A stretch of DNA of 64,000 nucleotides, from NCBI GenBank assembly GCA_963726105.1, contig CAVSBJ010000006.1, positions 124,001-188,000 on the forward strand, read 5' to 3'. The position numbers and the translations under genes are program-made. Position 1 is the stretch's first letter. Each line of letters begins with the position of its first letter. Below are positions 1 through 9,244 of this stretch, piece by piece. This DNA is from Roseiarcus sp963726105. GTDB taxonomy: Bacteria; Pseudomonadota; Alphaproteobacteria; Rhizobiales; Beijerinckiaceae. The notes under the pieces are model-generated. The model saw nothing but the letters and a program-made list of their open reading frames with translations. It was not told where the DNA came from and made no database searches.

Positions 1-1599
1 GCTCTGGGGGATGTCGCGCGGGCGGCCGCGGACATCCATCTGAACGCCGGTGAATACGCGGTCTATGAGGGCGAGCCGGCGGCTCTGTTCGTCGTGCTCG
101 AGGGAACAATCGAAGTCGTCAAACTCGTCGATGGCGTCGAGCGCAAGCTCGGATCTCGCGCGGCGGGCAATCTCTTTGGTGAGATTCCCCTGGTCTTCGG
201 CGCGCAGTTTCAGGCGGGCTTCCGCGCTACCGAGCCGACGCGTGTCCTGAAGGCGGACGCGCCGCTCTATTACGAGATCGCCGCCACGTCGCCTGAGCTT
301 ATGAGGACGATGAACACGCTCGCCCACGATCGCATCGGGGGCCTGCAGAAGCTTGCGGCGGAGCCGCACAGTGCTCACGTCACCCTGCTCGGAAACCGCT
401 GGGACAGCGCCTGCCTCGATCTCCGCCGTTTTCTCGAACGGAACCAGATTTCCTTCAACTGGCTGACGCTGGACGATCCCAATCTCGCCGACCACTGGCG
501 CGGGACCCGGCCGCTCGAGAGCGATTGCCCGGCGCTGCGGCTCGTCGACGGGACGACGCTCACGAAGCCGCAGCCGCGAGAGTTCGCAAGCCTGCTCGGC
601 CTTCAGACCGCTCCGCGCTTTCAGGACTATGACACGGTCATCATCGGCGGCGGACCGGCCGGCCTCGCCGCCGCCGTGTACGGCGCCTCGGAGGGCCTTC
701 GCACCATCGTCGTCGAGCAGGAGGCGCCCGGAGGCCAGGCGGAGACGTCGTCGCGAATCGAAAACTACCTCGGGTTTCCGAGCGGAATCTCGGGCTCGGA
801 GCTCGCGAGCCGGGCGCTTCGGCAAGCCAAACGGCTAGGCGCCGAGATTCTCGTCGCGCGCAAGATTGTGCGCCTCGATGCTCACCCTCGCCGCATCGTG
901 CTCGACAACGAGGAGGTCCTGAATGCGAAGACGATCATTGTCGCCTCCGGAGTGAGCTGGCGCCGTCTCGCCGCGGACGGTTTCGACCGCCTGCTCGGCA
1001 AGGGGATTTTCTACGGAGCGGCGCGGAGCGAAGCCGGCATCGCGCACGGGCTCGACGTGCATCTCATCGGCGCCGGCAATTCGGCCGGCCAGGCTGCGAT
1101 GTTCTTCGCCAATCACGCGCGAACCGTGACCCTGATCGTGCGCGCCGACGCGCTCGAAAACAGCATGTCGCACTATCTGATCGATCAAATCCACAGCAAA
1201 TCGAACATTCGCACAGCGCTATGCTCCGAGGTCAAGGCGGTTTACGGCGACACCCACTTGACCGCGATCGACATTTTCGATCGCGGCGCCAATGAAGTCC
1301 GTCGAGAAGAATTGGGGGGATTGTTTGTGTTCATCGGCGCCGACGCGGAAACGGCTTGGCTGCCGCCTGAAATTGCCCGTGACGCGCGCGGCTATATTCT
1401 GACTGGCGGCGACGTGGTCAAAGCGGGTCGCTGGAAGGAGAGCCGCGACCCTTATCTCGTCGAAACCAGCGTGCCGGGCGTGTTCGCCTGCGGAGATGTG
1501 CGCTACAGCCCCGTGAAGCGCGTCGCCTCCGCCGTCGGCGAGGGCAGCATCGCTATCGCCTTCGTCCATCAATATCTTGCGACTGTTCCATCCGCATAG
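1..1599 (+). CDS. Cyclic-nucleotide-binding domain / thioredoxin-reductase-like FAD oxidoreductase, 5' end cut by window
   Basis: The reading frame is open from base 1, so the true start lies outside the window. The first ~110 codons are a cNMP-binding domain (GEYAVYEGEPA, then LEGTIEVV and GNLFGEIPLV). A thioredoxin/glutaredoxin-like fold follows (about nt 376-600), with a cis-Pro-like stretch DCPALRL but no CxxC. The rest is a TrxB-type flavoprotein: FAD-binding GGGPAG near nt 650, GGQAETSSRIENYLGF, a second NAD(P)-site glycine motif GAGNSAGQ near nt 1070, and the C-terminal FACGD signature. Where TrxB carries its redox CATC, this protein reads FYGAARSEA, so the catalytic disulfide is missing. 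It is therefore unlikely to reduce thioredoxin in the standard way. The fusion suggests a ligand-gated flavin oxidoreductase; the substrate is unknown. Confidence 0.85.
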   Translation, partial: ALGDVARAAADIHLNAGEYAVYEGEPAALFVVLEGTIEVVKLVDGVERKLGSRAAGNLFGEIPLVFGAQFQAGFRATEPTRVLKADAPLYYEIAATSPELMRTMNTLAHDRIGGLQKLAAEPHSAHVTLLGNRWDSACLDLRRFLERNQISFNWLTLDDPNLADHWRGTRPLESDCPALRLVDGTTLTKPQPREFASLLGLQTAPRFQDYDTVIIGGGPAGLAAAVYGASEGLRTIVVEQEAPGGQAETSSRIENYLGFPSGISGSELASRALRQAKRLGAEILVARKIVRLDAHPRRIVLDNEEVLNAKTIIVASGVSWRRLAADGFDRLLGKGIFYGAARSEAGIAHGLDVHLIGAGNSAGQAAMFFANHARTVTLIVRADALENSMSHYLIDQIHSKSNIRTALCSEVKAVYGDTHLTAIDIFDRGANEVRREELGGLFVFIGADAETAWLPPEIARDARGYILTGGDVVKAGRWKESRDPYLVETSVPGVFACGDVRYSPVKRVASAVGEGSIAIAFVHQYLATVPSA

Positions 1600-1714
1600 C
1601 TGAGCGGGATTCGTTCAGCCGTTGGTATGGAACGTATCCTTTCGACGGGTGTTGGGGCCACGAGAAGCGCCGAGGCTATGAGCAAAGCCCCCGGCGCTGC
1701 AAAGGAGATCGGAC

Positions 1715-2281
1715 ATGGCCGACGACACGCTAAAAGGATTGACGGTCGCGATTCTGGCGACCGACGGTTTCGAACAGGCGGAACTGGTCGAACCGCAGAA
1801 GGCGCTCCATCAGGCTGGCGCGGAGACGCGTGTGGTCTCGCCAAAGGCAGAACGCATCCGAGGTTGGAAATCCAAGGACTGGGGGGACGAAGTCCGCGTG
1901 GATGCGCCTCTCGATCAGGCCAAGCCGGAAGACTTCGACGCCCTGCTGTTGCCGGGCGGAGTTATGAACCCCGACTCGCTCAGGATGCTGCCGAAGGCCG
2001 TTGCGTTCGTCAAAGCCTTCTTTGACGCCGACAAGCCGGTGGCGGCGATCTGCCACGGGCCTTGGACGGTCATCGAGGCCGGCGGGGCTCGCGGCCGGCA
2101 GTTGACGTCCTGGCCCTCGCTCAAAACGGATTTGAAGAACGCCGGAGCCGATTGGGTGGACAAGGAAGTCGTCGTCGACCAGAAACTGGTCACCAGCCGC
2201 AAACCAGATGACCTTCCGGCCTTCAACCGAGAAATGATCGCGCTTTTCGAGGCCGCCGGCGCCCGTCGCCGTGCCGCCTGA
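1715..2281 (+). CDS. DJ-1/PfpI family protein (type 1 glutamine amidotransferase-like)
   Basis: The 188-residue protein has the PfpI/YhbO layout: an N-terminal VAILATDGFEQAEL strand-loop, a PGGVMNPDSLR loop, and the nucleophile elbow AICHGPW with Cys113 followed by His114. Related members are annotated as proteases, chaperones or deglycases for glyoxal-modified protein and DNA; which activity applies here cannot be read from sequence. An aldo/keto reductase follows at once, so a shared role in carbonyl or oxidative stress is plausible but inferred. A Shine-Dalgarno-like AAAGGAGAT lies just upstream of the ATG. Confidence 0.85.
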   Translation: MADDTLKGLTVAILATDGFEQAELVEPQKALHQAGAETRVVSPKAERIRGWKSKDWGDEVRVDAPLDQAKPEDFDALLLPGGVMNPDSLRMLPKAVAFVKAFFDADKPVAAICHGPWTVIEAGGARGRQLTSWPSLKTDLKNAGADWVDKEVVVDQKLVTSRKPDDLPAFNREMIALFEAAGARRRAA

Positions 2282-2306
2282 AGCTTTACAAGGCAAAGCG
2301 CCTATC

Positions 2307-3155
2307 GTGGACCAACGCCCGTTCGGTTCGACGAAGCGTCAGGTCGCAATGATCGGCCAGGGGACCTGGAACATCGAGCAGCCGGATTCCGGGGGAGCGA
2401 TCGGCGCTTTGCGCCGGGGCCTCGACCTGGGCATGACGCATATCGACACCGCGGAGATGTATGGATCGAGCGCGGCGGAGAGCCTGGTCGGGGAGGCGAT
2501 CGCCGGGCGGCGCGACGAGGTTTTTCTCGTCTCCAAGGTGCTGCCGAGCAACGCATCGCGAAACGGGACGATCGCCGCCTGCGAGCGTTCGCTCAAGCGG
2601 CTGAGGACGGATCGCCTCGATTGTTATCTTCTCCACTGGCGCGGCCCGCATTCCCTTGCGGACACCGTCGCCGCGTTCGAGCGGCTCGTCGCCGACGGCA
2701 AGATCCTGTCATGGGGCGTCAGCAATTTCGACGTCGACGATCTCGACGAGTTGAGCGAGGTCGCGGGGGCCGGCAAACCCGCTTGCAATCAGGTGCTCTA
2801 CCACTTGCAGGAGCGCGCGATCGAGCATGCGGTGATTCCGTGGTGCGAAGCGAACGGCGTCGCCGTGGTCGCCTATAGCCCGTTCGGCCACGTTGGCGGA
2901 TTTCCGGGTCCGCAAACCGCGGGAGGGCGCGTGCTGAAGGCGATTGCCGACCGGCATAATTCCACGCCGCGCCAGGTCGCGCTGCGTTTCCTGACCCGGC
3001 GAGCCTCGCTGTTTGCGATCCCCAAGGCTGCGGACCCGGAGCACGCCGAAGAAAACGCCGGCGCGGGCGCGCTTCATCTCAGCGCCGCCGAGCTTGCTCA
3101 GATCGACGCCGCATTTCCACTCGGGGCCCGCCCCCGCTCGCTGCCAATGCTTTGA
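2307..3155 (+). CDS. Aldo/keto reductase
   Basis: NAD(P)H-dependent carbonyl reductase with a TIM-barrel fold. The catalytic tetrad is visible: Asp and Tyr in HIDTAEMYG, Lys in LVSKVLPS and His in CYLLHW. The cofactor-site region GVSNFDVDDL and the C-terminal AIPKAADPEH are also family-typical. The frame is open back to a GTG at 2271 that overlaps the PfpI gene, but the GTG at 2307 (VDQRPFGSTK) gives a more normal N-terminus. Its stop is three bases from the stop of the convergent MBOAT gene. Substrate unknown. Confidence 0.85.
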   Translation: MDQRPFGSTKRQVAMIGQGTWNIEQPDSGGAIGALRRGLDLGMTHIDTAEMYGSSAAESLVGEAIAGRRDEVFLVSKVLPSNASRNGTIAACERSLKRLRTDRLDCYLLHWRGPHSLADTVAAFERLVADGKILSWGVSNFDVDDLDELSEVAGAGKPACNQVLYHLQERAIEHAVIPWCEANGVAVVAYSPFGHVGGFPGPQTAGGRVLKAIADRHNSTPRQVALRFLTRRASLFAIPKAADPEHAEENAGAGALHLSAAELAQIDAAFPLGARPRSLPML

Positions 3156-3158
3156 GGC

Positions 3159-4562
3159 TCAGAAACGAAAGTACAGGAACGGGCTATAGGCGCCGGCCGC
3201 AACCGTGATCATCGAAAATATCAGCAAAGCGAACGTCAGCGCGACGTCGGCTGGCGCGCGCACCACGAAGGGCGGCGTCCATTTGGCGGGCCATCTTGGC
3301 GCAATTGCGAGCACGCAGCCGACGATGAGGGTCATGATCGCGCGGTCGTTCAGCGCGTCGTGCATGTCGAAGCTGATCTCGCTCAATCCGTTTTGGCCAA
3401 ACAGGCTCGCGTAATAGCCGATCGCCTCAGCCAGATTCGTTGAGCGGAACAGCACCCAGCCTCCCATGACGACGAGCAGCGCGTAGGCCCATCGCGCCGG
3501 CCTCGCGAGCCGGGCGAGCGCGGAGCCTAAGCCAACGCGCTCGATCACCAGGAAGGCGCCGTGCCATACGCCCCATAGGACAAACGTCCAGTTCGCCCCA
3601 TGCCAGAGCCCGCAGAGCAGGAACACCATGATGAGATTGCGGTAGGTTTGCGCGTTGCTTCCACGGTTGCCGCCGAGCGGAATGTAAAGATAGTCGCGCA
3701 GCCATGACGATAGCGACATGTGCCAGCGCCGCCAGAATTCGGTGATCGAAAGCGACGTGTAAGGCATGCGGAAATTGCGCGGGAATGTGAACCCGAGCAC
3801 GATGCCGAGGCCAATCGCCATGTTGGAATAGCCGGCAAAGTCAAAATAGATCTGCACCGTGTAGGAAATCAGGCCGATCCACGCCTCAGCCATGGAGCGA
3901 TGAGGGACGGTGTTGAACGCGACCTGAACGAGCGGCGCAACGACATCGGCCACCAGCACCTTCTGGGCGAGACCGATAATGAAGATCCGGGCGCCCACGG
4001 ACGCCCGTCCGAGCGTGAACCGGCGGGCGTCCAATTGCCGCGCGACGGTCTTGTAGCGAACGATCGGTCCCGCAACCAGTTGCGGGAACAAGGAAATGTA
4101 AAGCGCGATGTCGATCGGATTGCGATTGGCCCTGAACCGCCGGCGGTAGACGTCGATGATGTAGGAGAGGCAGTGGAAGGTGAAAAACGAGATGCCGAGC
4201 GGAAGGGCGATGTTTGTCGTTAAGGGCGGCGCCCCGAGCGGGTGCAGCAGCGTGGTCAGATTGGCGGTGATGAAATTGGCGTATTTGAAGATTCCGAGCA
4301 GGAGCAGATTTCCGGCGACCGCGATCGCAAGCGCAAACTGGCGGGACGATCCCTCGCGCGCATCGATCAACAGGGCCGCGCAAAAATTGAAGGCGATCGA
4401 AAGCTGAAGAACAATGACGAACCGGGGCTCTCCCCAGGCGTAGAACACCAGAGAAAACAGGAGCGTGACGACATTCTTGGCTTGAATGGTCGGCGTCAGG
4501 AAATAGGCGGCCAGGAAAATGGGCAGGAAGTAGAACAGGAACGTTATCGACGAAAACACCAT
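3159..4562 (-). CDS. MBOAT family O-acyltransferase (AlgI-like membrane protein)
   Basis: Polytopic membrane protein of 467 residues. It begins MVFSSITFLFYFLPIF, typical of AlgI/DltB-type acyltransferases, and carries the catalytic-region histidine in LLCGLWHGANWTF, with PQLVAGPIVR and FWRRWHMSLSSWLRDYLYIP upstream. These proteins move acyl (often acetyl) groups across the inner membrane onto exported polysaccharides. The usual AlgJ/AlgX-type periplasmic partner is not adjacent, so the acceptor is unknown. I chose the ATG at 4562 because the 19 codons upstream are non-conserved and the family begins at MVFSS. Confidence 0.9.
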   Translation of the reverse strand: MVFSSITFLFYFLPIFLAAYFLTPTIQAKNVVTLLFSLVFYAWGEPRFVIVLQLSIAFNFCAALLIDAREGSSRQFALAIAVAGNLLLLGIFKYANFITANLTTLLHPLGAPPLTTNIALPLGISFFTFHCLSYIIDVYRRRFRANRNPIDIALYISLFPQLVAGPIVRYKTVARQLDARRFTLGRASVGARIFIIGLAQKVLVADVVAPLVQVAFNTVPHRSMAEAWIGLISYTVQIYFDFAGYSNMAIGLGIVLGFTFPRNFRMPYTSLSITEFWRRWHMSLSSWLRDYLYIPLGGNRGSNAQTYRNLIMVFLLCGLWHGANWTFVLWGVWHGAFLVIERVGLGSALARLARPARWAYALLVVMGGWVLFRSTNLAEAIGYYASLFGQNGLSEISFDMHDALNDRAIMTLIVGCVLAIAPRWPAKWTPPFVVRAPADVALTFALLIFSMITVAAGAYSPFLYFRF

Positions 4563-4795
4563 GTCTAGCGCCCTGCCTCCCGCCGATCTGATCGGTGACG
4601 ATTGCAAGCTTCGAGGCATTTTCAGAGGACTGAAGCCACGTCAAGGTGGCGCCAAGCCGGGGTTGGGGACGCGCTCTGCCTACAATGAATAGCGTATCTT
4701 AGATGTGATATGGCACGACATATAGATTTGTGCCGTTAAATATGCTAGTCGCCCTTGCAGGCGGCCAGGCGTCCGCCTAGCTCCATGAGGCCGGA

Positions 4796-5143
4796 ATGCC
4801 CGATGTCATCACCGCCAACCGGCTTACGGACGGCGTTGTCGTGTTTCAAACAATTGAAGATCGCTGGACCGAGGATTTCGTGCGCGCCGCGGTTTTGTCC
4901 GATCCGCAAGCGACGGCCGAGGCGCTCAAGCGCGCCAAGCAGGACGAAGCGAGCAATATCGTCGTCGACCCGTATGCGATCGCGGTCGAGGAGCGCAACG
5001 GCCATCTCGTTCCCAAGGCTTTGCGCGAAGCGATCAGGGCGACCGGGCCAACGATCAGGCGCGATCTGGGGAAGCAGGCGTTAGGTCAGGCGCCGCGTTC
5101 GGGTCCCAAGGTCGCGACGGAGACCGATCATGTATCATTATGA
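4796..5143 (+). CDS. DUF2849 domain-containing protein, first gene of the sulfite-reduction operon
   Basis: Small 115-residue soluble protein (TANRLTDGVVVF, SNIVVDPYAIAVEE, GHLVPKALREAIRATGPTIR). DUF2849 proteins in alphaproteobacteria are found directly before the nitrite/sulfite reductase hemoprotein; their function is not established. The coding end overlaps the start of cysI by 14 bases, so translation is probably coupled. The 233-base AT-richer leader upstream, with an imperfect GGCAC...GTGCC inverted repeat near 4712-4734, is the likely promoter region. A siroheme synthase often precedes this gene elsewhere but is absent here. Confidence 0.8.
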   Translation: MPDVITANRLTDGVVVFQTIEDRWTEDFVRAAVLSDPQATAEALKRAKQDEASNIVVDPYAIAVEERNGHLVPKALREAIRATGPTIRRDLGKQALGQAPRSGPKVATETDHVSL

Positions 5144-6803
5144 CGATTTCGACGCCGCTTTCGTCGCCGCGCGGGTCGAGCAGTTCCGTGACCAGGTGGC
5201 GCGCCGCCTCAGCGGCGAATTGACCGAGGAGCAGTTCCGCCCGCATCGGCTGATGAACGGCCTCTACCTGCAGCTTCACTCCTATATGCTGCGCATCGCC
5301 GTCCCCTATGGCGTTCTCAACTCTCGCCAGATGCGCAAGCTCGCCGAAATCGCGCGCAAATACGACCGCGGCTACGGCCATTTCACCACCCGACAGAACA
5401 TCCAGTTCAACTGGCCGGCGCTCAAAGACACGCCCGACATTCTGGCCGAGCTCTCGAGCGTCGAGATGCACGCGATCCAGACCTCGGGGAATTGCATCCG
5501 CAACGTCACGGCGGACCATTTCGCCGGCGTCGCGCAGGACGAAATCGCCGACCCGCGCCCTTATGCCGAAATCCTGCGGCAATGGTCGTCGCTCCATCCC
5601 GAATTCTCGTTCTTGCCGCGCAAGTTCAAGGTCGCCGTCAATGGCGCAACGCATGATCGCGCAGTGGTCCAGGCCCACGACATCGGGCTGCAGGTCGTGC
5701 GCAACGATAAGGGCGAAATCGGCTTTCGCGTCTATGTCGGCGGCGGGCTTGGCCGAACGCCGATGATCGGGCGGATGGTTCGCGATTTCCTGCCCGAACG
5801 CGACCTGCTTGGCTACGTCGAAGCGATCTTAAGGGTCTATAATCTCGAAGGACGGCGCGACAACAAATTCAAGGCGCGCATCAAGATCCTGGTGCACGAA
5901 AAGGGTCTCGAGGCTTTGCGCGAGGAGGTCGAGGCGGAATTCGCCGCCCGCGATCCCAAGGCGCTCAATCTCCCGGAAAAGGAGCTTGCGCGGTTTCGCG
6001 CGTTCTTCGCCCCCCCAGAGCTTGAGCTCAAGAAGCCGGTCAGCGATCGGGTCGAGCGGCGCAAATCGAAGGATGCGCGCTTCGCCAGCTTTTTGGCCTC
6101 CAACGTCGTCCCGCACAAAACGCCGGGCTACGGGGTCGTCACGGTCTCGCTGAAGGCGATCGGCGCGATCCCGGGCGACGCCAGCGCCGACCAGATGGAC
6201 GCCGTCGCCGACCTGGCGGAGGACTATTCGCACGACGAGGTCCGCGTCTCGCACGAGCAGAATCTCATCCTGCCCCATATCGCGCTGGACGACCTGCCGG
6301 CGGTCTACGATCGCCTGGCGTCGGTCGGCTTGTCGACTCCGAACGCCGGCGCGATCAGCGACATTATCGCCTGCCCCGGCCTCGACTATTGCGCGCTGGC
6401 GACCGCGCGTTCGATTCCCGTCGCGCAGCGCATCGCTGAGCGGTTCGGCGACGGCCAGCGGGCGAAACAGATCGGCCCGCTCAAGATCAAGATTTCCGGC
6501 TGCATCAACGCCTGCGGTCACCATCACGTCGGCCATATCGGCATTCTGGGGCTCGAGCGGGCAGGGGAAGAGACCTACCAGATCACGCTCGGCGGCTCCG
6601 CCGACGAAAAGGCCGCGATCGGCCAGATCACGGGCCCCGGCTTCAGTTCCGAGAATGTGGTCGAGGCGATTGAAACCATTGTCGAAACCTATACGGGCCT
6701 CAGGCTCTCGGAGCAGGAGACCTTCATTGACGCTTATCGCCGCGTCGGCATGGCGCCGTTCAAGGAGGCGCTTTACGAACGAAGCGCCGGATCGGACATC
6801 TGA
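5130..6803 (+). CDS. cysI: Nitrite/sulfite reductase, siroheme hemoprotein subunit
   Basis: Reduces sulfite to sulfide in cysteine biosynthesis. The 557-residue protein has the two ferredoxin-like/siroheme repeats (YGHFTTRQNIQFNW, SGNCIRNVTADHFAG). The four ligands of the 4Fe-4S cluster that bridges to siroheme appear as C-x5-C (ACPGLDYC) and C-x3-C (GCINACGHHHVGHIG). The length matches the alphaproteobacterial ferredoxin-dependent type, and no CysJ flavoprotein is nearby. The gene sits in a tight operon: it overlaps DUF2849 upstream, and its stop overlaps the cysH start (TGATG). Assignment to sulfite rather than nitrite rests on the cysH and DUF934 neighbours. Confidence 0.93.
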   Translation: MYHYDDFDAAFVAARVEQFRDQVARRLSGELTEEQFRPHRLMNGLYLQLHSYMLRIAVPYGVLNSRQMRKLAEIARKYDRGYGHFTTRQNIQFNWPALKDTPDILAELSSVEMHAIQTSGNCIRNVTADHFAGVAQDEIADPRPYAEILRQWSSLHPEFSFLPRKFKVAVNGATHDRAVVQAHDIGLQVVRNDKGEIGFRVYVGGGLGRTPMIGRMVRDFLPERDLLGYVEAILRVYNLEGRRDNKFKARIKILVHEKGLEALREEVEAEFAARDPKALNLPEKELARFRAFFAPPELELKKPVSDRVERRKSKDARFASFLASNVVPHKTPGYGVVTVSLKAIGAIPGDASADQMDAVADLAEDYSHDEVRVSHEQNLILPHIALDDLPAVYDRLASVGLSTPNAGAISDIIACPGLDYCALATARSIPVAQRIAERFGDGQRAKQIGPLKIKISGCINACGHHHVGHIGILGLERAGEETYQITLGGSADEKAAIGQITGPGFSSENVVEAIETIVETYTGLRLSEQETFIDAYRRVGMAPFKEALYERSAGSDI

Positions 6804-7537
6804 TGAGCGCCCACGACGTCAAGCTGTTCGGCGATCAGATCGCCGCCTCGCGACTCGAGACGCGCTTCGCGCAGCTCAAGGCCACTTCGCTCTTGAGGCT
6901 TGCGATCGAGGATCTCTATCCCGGCCGCATCGCGCTGGTGTCGAGCTTCGGCGCGGACGCCGCCGCGCTCTTGCACATGGTGGCGCAGATCGACACGACG
7001 ACATCCGTGGTGTTCGTCGATACAGGACAGCACTTTCCCGAGACGCTCGCCTATCGCGATGACCTGGTCGCGCGTCTCGGTCTAACCAACGTCATCGTCG
7101 CCGAGCCGAACGCAGAGACGGTGGCGCAAGAAGATCCGGAGAAATTTTTGTTCATGAGCGATCCGGACCGCTGCTGCGATATCCGTAAGGTCCGCCCGCT
7201 GGCTGAGGCGATGGAGGGGTTTGACGCCTGGATCACCGGCCGCAAGGGTTTCCAGACCACGACGCGCGCGACCCTGCCGCTGTTCGAAGCCGAGGGCGAA
7301 CGGATCAAGGTCAACCCGCTTGTCGGCTGGAGCTCGAGCGACGTGCTGAAATATATCGCCGAGGCGGGCCTGCCGCGGCATCCCCTGGTCGCCAAGGGCT
7401 TTCCATCGATCGGCTGCCTGCCGTGCACGAGCCCGGTCAAGCCGGGCGAAGACGAACGCGCTGGCCGTTGGCGCGGGCGAGGCAAGGTCGAGTGCGGCAT
7501 TCATGTGGGGCCGCTCGACGCCGGATCAGGCATCTGA
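6803..7537 (+). CDS. cysH: Phosphoadenylyl/adenylyl-sulfate reductase
   Basis: Thioredoxin-dependent reduction of (phospho)adenylyl sulfate to sulfite. The PAPS-reductase fold is seen in VSSFGADAAALLHM and VVFVDTGQHFPETL. Cluster cysteines are Cys124-Cys125 (DRCCDIRK) and Cys205/Cys208 (SIGCLPCT), and the catalytic cysteine is in ECGIH (Cys231). The CC...CxxC set is the mark of the 4Fe-4S-containing APS-reductase type, so APS is the more likely substrate. The ATG overlaps the cysI stop, and the gene's own TGA overlaps the next ATG, so all four genes are translationally linked. Confidence 0.93.
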   Translation: MSAHDVKLFGDQIAASRLETRFAQLKATSLLRLAIEDLYPGRIALVSSFGADAAALLHMVAQIDTTTSVVFVDTGQHFPETLAYRDDLVARLGLTNVIVAEPNAETVAQEDPEKFLFMSDPDRCCDIRKVRPLAEAMEGFDAWITGRKGFQTTTRATLPLFEAEGERIKVNPLVGWSSSDVLKYIAEAGLPRHPLVAKGFPSIGCLPCTSPVKPGEDERAGRWRGRGKVECGIHVGPLDAGSGI

Positions 7538-8055
7538 TGCCTTTGTGGCGGCGCGAAGGTTTCGTCGAGGACAAGTGGGCGTTTCTCGGCGACGAGGCTC
7601 CCGTGCCCGAGGAGGGCGCGATCGTCGTCTCGCTCAAGCGCTGGCTTGGTGAGCGCGAGGCGCTGGCGGCGCGGGCAGCCCCTGTCGGAGTCGCGCTCGA
7701 GGCTGGCGCCGACGCGCAGGCGCACCTGTCCGATCTCACGAACCGGCCTCTGGTTGCGCTGGCCTTCGACAAGTTCGCGGACGGCCGTTCGTTTTCCTAC
7801 GCCCGCATCCTGCGCGACCGGCGCCAGTTCCGCGGCGAACTCAGGGCGATTGGCGACGTGCTGATCGACGAGATTCCGCTCATGCTCCGCTGCGGCTTTG
7901 ACTCATTTGAAGTGACCAACGCACCGACCCTGCAAGCGTTAAAAGCCGGCCGTCTGCCGGGCTCGCCGCTGCATTACCAGCCGAGCAGCGCCCCGGACGA
8001 GGCGCACGAAGGCACGCGGCCATGGCTCAGGGTGACGAGGCCGACGACGGATTAG
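7537..8055 (+). CDS. DUF934 domain-containing protein of the cys operon
   Basis: 172-residue protein starting MPLWRREGFVEDKW, with the DUF934 core RPLVALAFDKFADGRSFS, ARILRDRRQFRGELRA and IPLMLRCGFDSFEV. DUF934 proteins accompany sulfite reductase and CysH in alphaproteobacteria and have been proposed as accessory or electron-transfer factors; no reaction is established. The ATG at 7537 shares a base with the cysH stop (TGATG), which decides the start over the longer open frame from 7423. It is the last gene of the operon. The 245 bases that follow hold nothing I recognise. Confidence 0.85.
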   Translation: MPLWRREGFVEDKWAFLGDEAPVPEEGAIVVSLKRWLGEREALAARAAPVGVALEAGADAQAHLSDLTNRPLVALAFDKFADGRSFSYARILRDRRQFRGELRAIGDVLIDEIPLMLRCGFDSFEVTNAPTLQALKAGRLPGSPLHYQPSSAPDEAHEGTRPWLRVTRPTTD

Positions 8056-8300
8056 GGTGCGACCCGTCGTTTTGAGGACCACCGACTCCGCGTCTCGTAG
8101 GACGCTCGGCAGGCGCGAACGGCGATCCACACTCAGCGCTGTCTGCGAGCAACCGTCTTTCGACTCTTCACGGCTTTTTGCGATGACGTCCCGGAAGGAT
8201 CGCAGACATCAGCCGCGCGTGGGGTGGGGCAAGGTCCGTCATGAAGTCTTGATCCCCTGGCCGCTAAAGAGTGTACTCAGGCGAGCGGAAGACGATCCCA

Positions 8301-9242
8301 ATGCCCCATGACCATACCGGCCATTCGCACGACCGCGACGATCATGGCCACACGCACGCCCATGCGCCGGCGAGCTTCGGCAAAGCCTTCGCTATCGGAA
8401 TCGCGCTCAATCTCGGCTTTGTGGTTATCGAAGCGCTCTATGGCTTGATGAGCAATTCCGTGTCCTTGCTGGCCGACGCCGGACACAATCTCAGCGATGT
8501 CCTTGGCCTTGGCGTGGCGTGGCTCGGGAGCGTACTCGCTCAGCGTGCGCCAACCGCGCGCTTCACTTACGGACTGCGCGGCTCGTCGATCCTTGCCGCC
8601 CTGTTCAATGCGGTCTTTTTGCTGGTCACGGTCGGGGGCCTTTCGTGGGAGGCCATCCGGCGTCTCGGAACGCCCGAAGCGGTGGCGGGCAAAACGATGA
8701 TGGCGGTCGCGGCGGTCGGCATTCTCGTCAACGCCGTGACGGCGTGGCTCTTCGCCTCCGGCGGCAAGGACGACATCAACCTGCGCGGCGCGTTCCTGCA
8801 TATGGCGTCCGATGCGCTCGTGTCTGTCGGCGTCGTTGTTGCTGGGCTTGTGATCCTGCTGACGAACTGGCTCTGGATCGATCCGGTCGTTAGTCTCGTC
8901 ATCAACGCGGTCATCGTATGGGGCACGTGGGGGCTTCTGCGCGATTCCGTCGGCATGTCGATGGCGGCGGTGCCGCCGCAAATCGATCCCGGGGCGGTGC
9001 GGGTATTCCTTTCAGCGCAATCGGGCGTCGTTGAGGTGCACGACCTGCATATCTGGCCGATGAGCACGACGGAAAACGCGCTCACCTGCCATCTCGTCAT
9101 GCCGAAAGGCCATCCGGGCGATGCCTTCCTTCATGAGCTGTGCAGCGATCTCGCCGAGCGCTTCAAGATCAATCACACGACCGTGCAAATCGAGGTCGAT
9201 CCGCACATCGCCTGCGCGCTTGCGCCTAACGAGGTGGTTTAG
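8301..9242 (+). CDS. Cation diffusion facilitator metal exporter (CzcD/ZitB-like)
   Basis: Inner-membrane proton-coupled metal exporter of about 313 residues. The N-terminus is rich in His and Asp (HDHTGHSHDRDDHGHTHAH), a likely metal-sensing tail. Six membrane segments follow. The zinc-site motifs are HxxxD-type: LLADAGHNLSD in TM2 and HMASDALVS in TM5. The cytoplasmic C-terminal domain (VHDLHIWPMSTTENALTCHL) carries the dimer-interface metal ligands. This pattern fits the Zn/Co/Cd branch (ZitB/CzcD). I chose the ATG at 8301 over an upstream GTG at 8271 because it directly precedes the histidine-rich tail. Confidence 0.9.
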   Translation: MPHDHTGHSHDRDDHGHTHAHAPASFGKAFAIGIALNLGFVVIEALYGLMSNSVSLLADAGHNLSDVLGLGVAWLGSVLAQRAPTARFTYGLRGSSILAALFNAVFLLVTVGGLSWEAIRRLGTPEAVAGKTMMAVAAVGILVNAVTAWLFASGGKDDINLRGAFLHMASDALVSVGVVVAGLVILLTNWLWIDPVVSLVINAVIVWGTWGLLRDSVGMSMAAVPPQIDPGAVRVFLSAQSGVVEVHDLHIWPMSTTENALTCHLVMPKGHPGDAFLHELCSDLAERFKINHTTVQIEVDPHIACALAPNEVV

Positions 9243-9244
9243 CG

